The notes: generated by a model from the letters alone, not told the origin. A stretch of DNA of 9,156 bases from Sulfitobacter sp. (GCA_024636395.1 JAGXHD010000117.1:1-9156), one strand, 5' to 3'; shown: positions 1 to 6,351, counted from the first letter of the stretch. Made by a program: numbers and translations.

Positions 1-471
1 CCCGTGCAGCACCGCATTGGCACTGGCCTGCAAGCAGGCACCCTCGGACAAATCGACACCCACGCCCGTAGCCGTCGCGCATTCGGCCAGCAGCGTCACG
101 AGAATGCAGCCCGATCCCGTGCCCAGATCCAGCACCCGCTCAAAAGGCACTGCCAGCGCGGCCTCGATCAGCGTCTCGGTTTCGGGCCGCGGGTCCAGCA
201 CCTCGCAACTGATCTTGAAACCACGCCCGTAAAAGGCCCGCTCCCCCACCAGATGGGAGACCGGCACGCGCACCGCGCGTAAGGAAATGAGATGCTCGTA
301 GCGTTCAGAAATCTCAGGGGCGATTTCCTCCGGCGCGATCAGGGTGATCCGCGCAGCATCCACACGCGCAGCATGGGCCAGCAGCAACCGCGCGTCGCGC
401 GCCGGATCCGGCACGCCCGCCGCGCGCAGCTTGGCCGTCGCCGCAGCCATGGCCACGGCTGCCGTCGTCAT
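1..471 (-). CDS. prmC: PrmC (HemK), peptide chain release factor N5-glutamine methyltransferase, N-terminal part only
   Basis: This cytosolic enzyme transfers a methyl group from S-adenosylmethionine to the glutamine of the GGQ loop of release factors RF1 and RF2. Only the first 157 codons are present; the gene continues past the left edge. Residues 1-90 form the helical N-terminal domain that contacts the release factor. Residues 93-99 read DPRPETE, a PrmC hallmark. Residues 113-121 read VLDLGTGSG, the SAM-binding motif I, and D140 fits the ribose-binding acidic residue. The catalytic NPPY motif would lie beyond the edge and cannot be checked. The ATG at 471 overlaps the prfA stop as ATGA, so translation is probably coupled. 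A GGAG about 8 nt upstream, inside prfA, can serve as ribosome binding site. The neighbouring substrate gene makes the identification strong. Confidence 0.95.
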   Translation of the reverse strand, partial: MTTAAVAMAAATAKLRAAGVPDPARDARLLLAHAARVDAARITLIAPEEIAPEISERYEHLISLRAVRVPVSHLVGERAFYGRGFKISCEVLDPRPETETLIEAALAVPFERVLDLGTGSGCILVTLLAECATATGVGVDLSEGACLQASANAVLHG

Positions 472-1517
472 TGCCCCATCTCCGCAAGCATTTTGGCTTG
501 CGCATCCGCCGTGAGCGCGTCCACGATCTCGTCGAGGTCGCCCTGCATCACCGCGTCGAGCTTGTAGAGGGTGAGATTGATCCGGTGATCGGTCAGGCGT
601 CCCTGCGGGAAATTATAGGTCCGGATCCGCTCGCTCCGGTCGCCGCTGCCCACTTGCGCAGAGCGGCTGTCGGATCGCTCTGTATCGATGCGCTGCCGCT
701 CGGCATCGTAGAGGCGTGTCTTGAGCACCTGCATCGCGATCTCGCGGTTGCGGTGCTGGGATTTCTCGGAGCTGGTGACCACGATCCCCGTCGGAATATG
801 CGTAATCCGCACGGCAGAATCGGTGGTGTTGACGTGCTGGCCACCCGCACCGGAGCTGCGGTAGGTGTCGATGCGGATGTCGTTGGTCGCAATGACGATA
901 TCCACGTCCTCCGCCTCCGGCAGCACGGCCACAGTGGCGGCGGAGGTATGCACGCGGCCCTGACTTTCCGTGCTGGGCACGCGCTGCACCCGGTGAACGC
1001 CGCTCTCGTATTTCAGCCGCGCAAACACATTCTCGCCGGTGATATGCGCAACAACTTCCTTAATCCCGCCCAATTCGGTCAACTGCTGCTCGATGACATC
1101 AAGCTTCCAGCCGCGCGCCTCGGCGTAGCGGTGGTACATCCGCAGCAGATCGCCCGCGAACAGCGCCGCCTCATCGCCCCCCGTGCCGGGCCGAATCTCC
1201 AGCATCGCGGGCCGCGCGTCCGCCTCGTCGCGCGGCAGCAGCGCCAGTTGCAGGGACGCCTCCGCAGCGGGCATGGCGCTCTCGATCGCATAGATCTCCT
1301 CACGCGCCATCGCGGCCATTTCAGGATCGGCAAGCATCTCGCGCGCGCCTGCGAGGTCGTCGAGCAGCACGCGATAGGCCGCGATCTGCTCCACCACGGG
1401 CCGCAAATCGCTGTATTCCTTCGCCAGCTTGGAAATATCGCCCCCTGCAGACGACATGGCCGCCTCGAGATACTCGAAACGGGCGGTGATCTGGGCAAGG
1501 CAGTCCATGGGTATCAT
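468..1517 (-). CDS. prfA: Peptide chain release factor 1 (RF1)
   Basis: RF1 recognises UAA and UAG stop codons in the ribosomal A site and triggers release of the finished peptide. The protein is 349 residues, close to the usual 355-360. The N-terminal PCRF domain is followed by P181-S182-T183 within RVPSTESQGR, which is the PxT stop-codon-reading tripeptide of RF1 (RF2 has SPF). G225-G226-Q227 is the catalytic loop that enters the peptidyl transferase centre. I chose the ATG at 1517, giving MIPMDCL as seen in related proteins. A TTG three codons upstream (1526) and an ATG at 1508 are alternatives, and no strong Shine-Dalgarno sequence separates them. prmC follows with an ATGA overlap, a classical enzyme-substrate pair. 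No key residue is missing. Confidence 0.97.
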   Translation of the reverse strand: MIPMDCLAQITARFEYLEAAMSSAGGDISKLAKEYSDLRPVVEQIAAYRVLLDDLAGAREMLADPEMAAMAREEIYAIESAMPAAEASLQLALLPRDEADARPAMLEIRPGTGGDEAALFAGDLLRMYHRYAEARGWKLDVIEQQLTELGGIKEVVAHITGENVFARLKYESGVHRVQRVPSTESQGRVHTSAATVAVLPEAEDVDIVIATNDIRIDTYRSSGAGGQHVNTTDSAVRITHIPTGIVVTSSEKSQHRNREIAMQVLKTRLYDAERQRIDTERSDSRSAQVGSGDRSERIRTYNFPQGRLTDHRINLTLYKLDAVMQGDLDEIVDALTADAQAKMLAEMGQ

Positions 1518-1578
1518 GGCGTTCAAGTGGCCTATGAAATCACTTTGGTCAAGGGCGGCGTCATGCTATGAAGGAGAG
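1518..1578. promoter_or_regulatory. Divergent intergenic region between prfA and the small secreted protein gene
   Basis: These 61 bases must hold the start signals for both prfA (minus) and the secreted-protein gene (plus). On the minus strand a TTGACC (1552 to 1547) resembles a -35 box, but no acceptable -10 box lies 16-18 nt after it. On the plus strand TTGGTC and TATGAA are 16 nt apart, but that -10 would abut the start codon, so it is not convincing. The plus strand also carries two tiny chained reading frames that run into the gene start (1563-1571 and 1568-1582). The regulatory role is inferred from position only. Confidence 0.3.
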
Positions 1579-1905
1579 ATGAAACGCTTCGCCCTCCTTC
1601 TCATCCTGGCCCCGCTCGCCGCACAGGCACAGGCGGTCAAACAGGCCAAGACGATTGATTGCTACTGCACCGACAGCAGCGGTGGCCGGATCGAGCTTGG
1701 CGAGTCGATCTGTTTGCAGGTCGGCGGGCGCATGTTCACGGCACAATGCCAGATGTCGCTCAATGTTCCGATGTGGCGCGAGACGCAAAACGGCTGCCTC
1801 AGCTCGGAGCTGTCACGCCCCATCTTCCCCCTTGGCGCCACTCCGTTTGCCACGGACATCCTCAAGCAGCCCGTCCAGACGTTTGCCGTTCACACCAAGA
1901 TCTGA
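1579..1905 (+). CDS. Small secreted cysteine-containing protein of unknown function
   Basis: I do not recognise a named family. The 108-residue product begins with a good Sec signal peptide (MKRF, then a leucine-rich core, with likely cleavage after AQA near residues 17-19), so it should be periplasmic or secreted. The mature part has five cysteines, at 28, 30, 45, 57 and 73, with a CYC pair and a later CLQVGGR segment, suggesting disulfides or metal binding. After residue 75 the cysteines stop. Residues 79-108 are encoded opposite the 3' end of the DUF1499 gene, so this tail may be of lower functional importance. The ATG at 1579 is chosen because the signal peptide starts there. AAGGAG lies only 2 nt upstream, unusually close, so initiation may depend on translation arriving from an upstream mini-ORF. 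An in-frame extension back to 1429 antisense to prfA is rejected. Confidence 0.72.
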   Translation: MKRFALLLILAPLAAQAQAVKQAKTIDCYCTDSSGGRIELGESICLQVGGRMFTAQCQMSLNVPMWRETQNGCLSSELSRPIFPLGATPFATDILKQPVQTFAVHTKI

Positions 1906-2259
1906 TTTGCCGAACCGCAGCCGCGCGTAGAGTTTGATCTGGTCGCCGTCCTGCTCGACGGTGGTGTAATCGGGAAATCCCATCACCTTCGAGCGGGTGA
2001 TATAGGTCAGCCGGCCCTCAGCCACGCTACCCGCCAGCAATTCCGTGCGCGGCAACCTCAGCATCCCCTGATGCAAATCCGACAGCAGCCCCGGCGTTGC
2101 AGGGACCACCCGCGCGGCCCAACCGTCGCCGGTCGTGTTTTCCGCATCGCCGATCGGCTTGTGCCAGCGCGCCACATCGCTCGGAGCCAGTCTGATAAAT
2201 GCCACCCCCGCAAGGATCCCTGCAATCACAACAAACCAAATCATACTACGCACCTTCAT
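1813..2259 (-). CDS. DUF1499 family membrane-anchored protein
   Basis: The 148-residue product has one N-terminal hydrophobic segment (about residues 6-24), consistent with an inner-membrane anchor and a periplasmic body. The segments RTELLAGSVAEGRLTYITRS, KVMGFPDYTTVEQ and YARLRFGKSDLGVNGKR match what I know of DUF1499, a family without established biochemical function. The ATG at 2259 is preceded by AGGGGA about 5 nt upstream; an internal ATG at 2244 is possible but leaves the Shine-Dalgarno sequence too far away. The gene starts 16 nt after the stop of the guanidinobutyrase-like gene and is the last member of that operon. Its 3' end overlaps the convergent secreted-protein gene by 93 bp. 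The overlapped part includes conserved DUF1499 residues (GVNGKRLDG), so this frame looks like the older, constrained one. Confidence 0.87.
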   Translation of the reverse strand: MKVRSMIWFVVIAGILAGVAFIRLAPSDVARWHKPIGDAENTTGDGWAARVVPATPGLLSDLHQGMLRLPRTELLAGSVAEGRLTYITRSKVMGFPDYTTVEQDGDQIKLYARLRFGKSDLGVNGKRLDGLLEDVRGKRSGAKGEDGA

Positions 2260-2275
2260 CTAGATCCCCTGAGCT

Positions 2276-3223
2276 TCACCTGTAAGCAACGCCGGGTAGA
2301 ACACATAACATCTCGTACATCAAATTTGCCGCCGTAAGCGCGGTATTGCCCGACGGATCATAGGGCGGCGAGACCTCGACCAGATCGCAACCAACGACAT
2401 TAAGCCCCTTGAACCCGCGAATGAGCTCCAGCGCCTGAGGCGTGGTCAGCCCGCCGATCTCCGGCGTGCCGGTACCAGGCGCATAGGCCGGATCGAGGCT
2501 GTCGATGTCGTATGTGATATACGTGGGAGTATCCCCGATATCGCGCCGGATCTCGCCCGCCAACTGGTCGAGCTTGCGGCCCCACAGCTCCTCGGCGGGC
2601 CATTGCTGAAATCCCCAACCGGCAGCCTCCGTGAAATCCGTCGCGGCATATCCGGTGCCGCGTATGCCGATCTGATAGGTTTTCTCGGGCCTGATCAGCC
2701 CTTCTTCGTAAGCGCGACGGAACACCGTGCCGTGAGTTTCCTTCTCACCGAACATCTCGTCGTTTACGTCAGCATGAGCGTCAATATGAATAAGTGCTAC
2801 GGGCCCGTGCCGCTTTGCCATCGCCCTCAGGATCGGCAGGGTGATCGAATGATCGCCCCCCATCGCCATCGGCATCACGTCATACATTAGGATCGCATCA
2901 TAACTCTCTTTGATGATTGACAAACTATTCTTGAGATTGAAGGTATTGATTGCCAGATCTCCAATATCAGCCACCTGCAGGCTGTCGAAGGGCGCGGCGC
3001 CTGTTGCCAGATTGTAGGGCCGCAGCATCGCGCTTTCGGCGCGGATCTGCTTGGGGCCAAAGCGCGTGCCCGAGCGCCACGAGGTACCGATATCCATCGA
3101 AATCCCCAGTACGGCAACGTCCAGCCCCTTGAGATCATTGACAGACGGCAGCCGCATGAAGGTCCCCGGCCCCGAAAAACGCGCCAGTTCATTGCCACCG
3201 ATGGGTTGGTTCTTCTCGCTCAT
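2276..3223 (-). CDS. speB: Agmatinase-family ureohydrolase, guanidinobutyrase (GbuA)-like
   Basis: A binuclear manganese enzyme of the arginase/agmatinase fold that splits urea from a guanidino compound. The 315-residue protein has all expected metal ligands: H125 in GGDHS, D148, H150 and D152 in DAHAD, D239 and D241 in DIDSLDP, plus the guanidinium-binding glutamate E283 in LVEVSPPYD. The N-terminal QPIGGNELARFSG, the TSWRSGTRFGP and RPYNLATGAAPFDSL blocks and the FGEKETHGT loop recall Pseudomonas GbuA (4-guanidinobutyrate to GABA plus urea) more than E. coli SpeB. Guanidinopropionate or agmatine remain possible substrates. The automatic name would be agmatinase. The ATG at 3223 overlaps the stop of the upstream agmatinase as ATGA and has AGGAG 7 nt before it. 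A longer in-frame extension to 3409 is a shadow of the upstream gene. Some stretches use AT-rich codons, notably around 2880-2950. Confidence 0.9.
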   Translation of the reverse strand: MSEKNQPIGGNELARFSGPGTFMRLPSVNDLKGLDVAVLGISMDIGTSWRSGTRFGPKQIRAESAMLRPYNLATGAAPFDSLQVADIGDLAINTFNLKNSLSIIKESYDAILMYDVMPMAMGGDHSITLPILRAMAKRHGPVALIHIDAHADVNDEMFGEKETHGTVFRRAYEEGLIRPEKTYQIGIRGTGYAATDFTEAAGWGFQQWPAEELWGRKLDQLAGEIRRDIGDTPTYITYDIDSLDPAYAPGTGTPEIGGLTTPQALELIRGFKGLNVVGCDLVEVSPPYDPSGNTALTAANLMYEMLCVLPGVAYR

Positions 3224-4188
3224 CCGCCGCTCCTCATCCGCGCGCCCAAAAGGCAGCATATTTCCGTCGCCGCATGCGCGCCCGCGATGGCCGTGGCCCC
3301 CGTGGTGTCGAACGGCGGGGATACTTCGACAATATCGCCGCCGCGAATGTTGATCCCCGCCAGATCGCGCAACATCGCCGCCGCCTGCCAGCTTGCCAAC
3401 CCGCCCCACACGGGCGTGCCCGTCCCCGGTGCGAAAGCCGGATCAAGTGCATCTATGTCAAATGTTAGATATGTGGGATTATTCCCTAATATCTTCTTAA
3501 TCTTCTCAACCGCCGCCGCCGTGCCCCGCTCGTGCACCTCACGGGCGTCGATCGTTGTCACGCCCATCGTGTCGTCGTTATGGGTGCGGATCCCAACCTG
3601 AACGGAGGTTTTCGGATCCACATATCCCAGCTTGATCGCCTTGTAGAACATGGTGCCGTGGTCGATCCGCTCCATATCATCGTCGACCCAGGTATCGCTG
3701 TGCGCATCGAAATGCAGCAGGCTCATCGGGCCGAAAGTCTCATAGTACGCCTTCAGGATCGGAAAACTGATGTAGTGATCCCCACCCAGCGCGACGCTCG
3801 CTACGCCTGCGTCAAGTATCCCCTTGATATGGCGGGTCAAAGTCGCCGGAAACTCGGACACCTTAGCATAATCGAACGCCAGATCGCCGTAATCCACGAT
3901 GGCGCGCTCGGCCAATACGTCAAAATCCCAGCCATAGGGCGGATCGTAGGGCTGCAAAGCACTCGCCTCGCGGATCGCGCGCGGGCCCAACCGCGTGCCG
4001 GTGCGGTTTGTCACCGCCTGATCGAAGGGCACGCCGGTCACGGCGATATCAACGCCGCTCAGATCCTTGGTGTATTTGCGCCGCAGAAACGACGTCGCCC
4101 CGCCAAAAGCGTTCTCGAAGCTCGGACCTTTCAGATCCTCGCGCGTAAACGCCTGATCGACCTGAGCCTTTGCATCTTCAAGTCCCAT
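3220..4188 (-). CDS. speB: Agmatinase (E. coli SpeB-type ureohydrolase)
   Basis: Predicted to hydrolyse agmatine to putrescine and urea in the cytosol. The 322-residue protein keeps the six metal ligands of the family: H138 (GGDHY), D161, H163 and D165 (DAHSD), D244 and D246 (DIDALDP), and E288 in IVEVSPPFD. The blocks DHGTMFYKA, VQVGIRTHND and APGTGTPVWGG resemble E. coli SpeB, whereas the next gene resembles GbuA, so these two are not recent duplicates of each other. The ATG at 4188 comes 3 nt after the stop of the M20D gene, with a G-rich AGGGGG as weak ribosome binding site. The stop overlaps the next start as ATGA. Residues 81-90 (YDPPYGWDFD) form a substrate-side segment unlike the sister protein. 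A related guanidine compound is an alternative substrate; the sequence alone does not settle this. Confidence 0.9.
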   Translation of the reverse strand: MGLEDAKAQVDQAFTREDLKGPSFENAFGGATSFLRRKYTKDLSGVDIAVTGVPFDQAVTNRTGTRLGPRAIREASALQPYDPPYGWDFDVLAERAIVDYGDLAFDYAKVSEFPATLTRHIKGILDAGVASVALGGDHYISFPILKAYYETFGPMSLLHFDAHSDTWVDDDMERIDHGTMFYKAIKLGYVDPKTSVQVGIRTHNDDTMGVTTIDAREVHERGTAAAVEKIKKILGNNPTYLTFDIDALDPAFAPGTGTPVWGGLASWQAAAMLRDLAGINIRGGDIVEVSPPFDTTGATAIAGAHAATEICCLLGARMRSGG

Positions 4189-4191
4189 TGC

Positions 4192-5364
4192 TCAGGCCCC
4201 CTGCTGTACCGGCTGCATCTGCTCGACGAGCCGCACGAAAAACGACGCCCCCACCGAGGAGATCTCGTCGTTGAAGTTGAACTTAGGATGATGCAGCCCC
4301 GCGCCGGGCCCCGCCCCCAGAAACAGATAGGCGCCGGGACGCTCTTCGAGCATGTAAGAGAAATCCTCCGCCCCCGCGACCTTTGCGAAATCAGCCTCGA
4401 CATGGGCCTCTCCCACCACATCGCGCGCAACACCCTCGGCATAGGCCGTCTGCGCCTCCGCGTTCACGGTCGCCGGATAGCCGTCCTCGTAATCGAGTTC
4501 CGCCTCCACGCCGTAGCTGGCCGCCTGCCCCTGCACGATCTGCGCCATCCGCTCCACAATCGTCGCTTTCGTCTCGGCATCGAAGGTGCGCACCGTGCCA
4601 TTGATCATCGCCGTATCGGGAATGATGTTGCTCGCCGTGCCGGTATGGATCTGCGTGACCGAAATCACCCTCTCCGCACCCGAATGTGTGTTGCGGCTGA
4701 TGATGGTCTGGATCGCCGTTACGATGCCGCAAGCCGCGACCACCGGATCGGCCGTCTCGTGCGGCATGGCGCCATGCCCGCCGCGCCCCTTGATCTTGAT
4801 GGTGAACGAATCCACCGCGGCCATGATCGCCCCCGGACGGGTATAAAACGTCCCCTCCTCGCCACCCGGCATATTGTGGATGCCGTAGACCTCGGCGATA
4901 TCGAACCGGTCCATGATCCCTTCGGCGCACATCACTTGCGCGCCGCCGCCCTCTTCCTCGGCCGGCTGGAAGATCAGCGCCACGCGGCCCGCGAAATTGC
5001 GCGTCTCCGCAAGATATTTCGCCGCCCCCAACAGCATCGCAGTGTGCCCATCGTGGCCGCAGGCGTGCATCTTGCCTGCGTGGGTCGACAGATACGCGAC
5101 CCCGGTTTCCTCCGTGATCGGCAGCGCGTCGAAATCCGCGCGCAGGCCCACAGTGCGGCCCGCGCCACGCCCCTCGATGATCGCCACGATCCCGGTTTGG
5201 GCAATGCCTGTGTGAATCTCGTCTACCCCGAACTCCTCCAGCCGCTCCTTGATGAACGCCGCCGTCTTGGGGCAGTCGAATCCCAGCTCCGGAATTGTGT
5301 GCAGATGCTGGCGCCAGGTCGCTATGTCACTGGCGAAATCGGCGATCCGGTTGATGATGGGCAT
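4192..5364 (-). CDS. M20D family metallo-amidohydrolase (hippurate hydrolase / aminoacylase-like)
   Basis: A cytosolic metal-dependent amidohydrolase of peptidase family M20D, the family of hippurate hydrolase, AbgA and plant auxin-conjugate hydrolases. Members cleave N-acyl or aryl amides of amino acids and amines. The 390-residue length is typical. Seen in order: RADFDALP (75-82), HACGHDGH (100-107) with metal ligands C102 and H104, the PAEE glutamates E136/E137, H163, the dimerisation-domain segment GRGGHGAMPHETADP (193-207), AGAEDFSYML (330-339) and H358/H359. The ATG at 5364 is chosen: AGGAG lies 7 nt upstream and the protein then aligns from the usual N-terminus; an extension to 5421 adds 19 unlikely residues. 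It is first in the operon with the two ureohydrolases, which suggests, but does not prove, that it acts on an N-acylated guanidino or amino compound. Confidence 0.92.
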   Translation of the reverse strand: MPIINRIADFASDIATWRQHLHTIPELGFDCPKTAAFIKERLEEFGVDEIHTGIAQTGIVAIIEGRGAGRTVGLRADFDALPITEETGVAYLSTHAGKMHACGHDGHTAMLLGAAKYLAETRNFAGRVALIFQPAEEEGGGAQVMCAEGIMDRFDIAEVYGIHNMPGGEEGTFYTRPGAIMAAVDSFTIKIKGRGGHGAMPHETADPVVAACGIVTAIQTIISRNTHSGAERVISVTQIHTGTASNIIPDTAMINGTVRTFDAETKATIVERMAQIVQGQAASYGVEAELDYEDGYPATVNAEAQTAYAEGVARDVVGEAHVEADFAKVAGAEDFSYMLEERPGAYLFLGAGPGAGLHHPKFNFNDEISSVGASFFVRLVEQMQPVQQGA

Positions 5365-5420
5365 GGGTGGACTCCTGACTAAAGTTGTCCTTATTTGACA
5401 CCGAACGAGAAGGACCCGCA
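5365..5420. promoter_or_regulatory. Divergent intergenic region between the M20D operon and mazG
   Basis: Only 56 bases separate two divergent start codons, so both promoters and any operator must sit here or inside the flanking genes. Ribosome binding sites are clear: AGGAG on the minus strand for the M20D gene, and GAGAAGGA (5407-5414) on the plus strand for mazG. The centre (about 5381-5400) is AT-rich relative to its surroundings. It contains a weak inverted repeat, TGTC at 5386-5389 and GACA at 5397-5400. No hexamer pair with good spacing was found on either strand. The promoter function is inferred from position. Confidence 0.35.
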
Positions 5421-6242
5421 ATGACAGACGACCTGATAAACGACCAAAACGCAGGCATCGAGCGTCTGCTGGAAATCATGCGCCGCCTGCGCGACCCAAA
5501 CACCGGTTGCCCCTGGGACATCGAGCAAGATTTCGACACCATCGCGCCCTACACCATTGAGGAGGCCTATGAGGTCGCCGATGCGATCGCGCGCCGCGAT
5601 TTCGCCGATCTGGAGGGCGAACTAGGTGATCTGCTGCTGCAATCGGTCTATCACACGGCCATGGGTGAAGAAGCGGGCCATTTCACGTTCCAATCCGTCG
5701 TCCGCACAATATCCAATAAAATGGTCGCGCGCCATCCGCATGTTTTCGGTGACGAGAGCCGCGATAAATCCGCCGAACAACAAACCGCCGATTGGGAGGC
5801 GATCAAGGCCACCGAGCGCGCGGACAATGACCAGCAGGGCGCGCTCGAGGGGGTTGCGGTCGGCCTGCCCGCACTTTTGCGCGCCTACAAATTGCAAAAA
5901 CGCGCGGCACGTGTTGGATTTGACTGGCCCGATACCACGGACGTGATCGCGAAAATTCAGGAAGAAGCGGCGGAGTTGGTCGAGGCACGCGACACTCTTT
6001 CCGCCGCCGAGCAATTCGAAGAATTCGGCGATCTGATGTTCGTCATGGCCAATCTGGGCCGCCACTTGGGGATCGAGCCGGAAGCCGCCCTGCGCGCCGC
6101 AAACGATAAATTCACCCGCCGATTCTCCGGTGTCGAGGCCCGCCTACGTGCCCTGGGCAAAACGCCGGGCGAGAGCAATCTGGCGGAAATGGACGCGCTC
6201 TGGGATGCCGTCAAAGCGGCGGAAAAATCCGCCAACGCGTAA
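5421..6242 (+). CDS. mazG: MazG nucleoside triphosphate pyrophosphohydrolase
   Basis: MazG hydrolyses (d)NTPs to the monophosphate and pyrophosphate, helps remove aberrant nucleotides and, in E. coli, can lower ppGpp under starvation. The 273-residue product has the full two-domain form. The N-terminal domain carries GCPWDIEQ and the magnesium motif E47-E48-A-Y-E51 with E67-L-G-D70. The C-terminal domain carries E181-E182-A-A-E185 and E201-F-G-D204 followed by NLGRHLG, all as in E. coli MazG (263 residues). The ATG at 5421 is supported by GAGAAGGA 6 nt upstream; a TTG-initiated extension from 5385 is rejected. It is divergent from the M20D gene and is followed by a 109-nt gap before the nucleoside hydrolase on the same strand. 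No toxin-antitoxin mazEF genes are nearby. Both active sites look intact. Confidence 0.96.
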   Translation: MTDDLINDQNAGIERLLEIMRRLRDPNTGCPWDIEQDFDTIAPYTIEEAYEVADAIARRDFADLEGELGDLLLQSVYHTAMGEEAGHFTFQSVVRTISNKMVARHPHVFGDESRDKSAEQQTADWEAIKATERADNDQQGALEGVAVGLPALLRAYKLQKRAARVGFDWPDTTDVIAKIQEEAAELVEARDTLSAAEQFEEFGDLMFVMANLGRHLGIEPEAALRAANDKFTRRFSGVEARLRALGKTPGESNLAEMDALWDAVKAAEKSANA

Positions 6243-6289
6243 CACGGCAGCGCAGCCTTGCGCACAGACGCCCTGATCTCTGGACATCG

Positions 6290-6320
6290 GGTCTGCGGCT
6301 TGCCAGTGTGCCCGCGGACC
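6290..6320 (+). other. Stem-loop in the mazG to nucleoside hydrolase gap
   Basis: GGTCTGCGG (6290-6298) pairs with CCGCGGACC (6312-6320) over nine base pairs, including one G-U, around a 13-nt loop. There is no following run of T, so it is not a normal intrinsic terminator. It may be a factor-assisted 3' end of mazG, an operator-like inverted repeat, or chance in GC-rich DNA. It overlaps a possible promoter for the nucleoside hydrolase operon. Confidence 0.35.
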
Positions 6321-6327
6321 GTACAGT
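6300..6327 (+). promoter_or_regulatory. Possible sigma-70-type promoter for the nucleoside hydrolase operon
   Basis: TTGCCA (6300-6305, five of six matches to TTGACA) and TACAGT (6322-6327, four of six to TATAAT) are separated by 16 nt. Transcription would start near 6333, leaving a short leader before the ATG at 6352, with GAGGA at 6340-6344. The -10 region lies inside the near-palindrome GTACAGTAC (6321-6329). The call rests on eye-matching only and read-through from mazG is possible. Confidence 0.3.
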
Positions 6328-6351
6328 ACCGCCAAACCTGAGGATTACTCC

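Noticed and set aside
1518..1526. TTG start for prfA three codons upstream
   Set aside because: The ATG at 1517 gives the MIPMD start remembered from relatives and no Shine-Dalgarno favours the TTG; not fully excluded.
471..1571. Plus-strand open frame of 366 codons opposite prfA
   Set aside because: Antisense shadow of a well-identified RF1 gene; low-complexity Arg/His-rich product with no family features.
3224..3409. N-terminal extension of the guanidinobutyrase-like gene by 62 codons
   Set aside because: Lies inside the upstream agmatinase gene in another frame, is Arg/Gly-rich, and a clear Shine-Dalgarno precedes the ATG at 3223.
3532..5382. Very long plus-strand open frame (616 codons) opposite the agmatinase and M20D genes
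   Set aside because: It is antisense to two genes with complete catalytic motifs, has no recognisable domain, is full of His/Arg, and fits an open antisense frame produced by GC-rich codon bias.
5365..5421. Extension of the M20D gene by 19 codons
   Set aside because: It would cross the mazG ribosome binding site, adds residues not typical of the family, and bypasses AGGAG before the ATG at 5364.
5421..6242. MazG as part of a toxin-antitoxin or defence locus
   Set aside because: No mazE/mazF or defence genes are adjacent; the protein is the standard two-domain housekeeping form.
6250..6263. GCGCA-GCCT-TGCGC hairpin after mazG as terminator
   Set aside because: Only five base pairs and no T run follows, so an intrinsic terminator cannot be supported.
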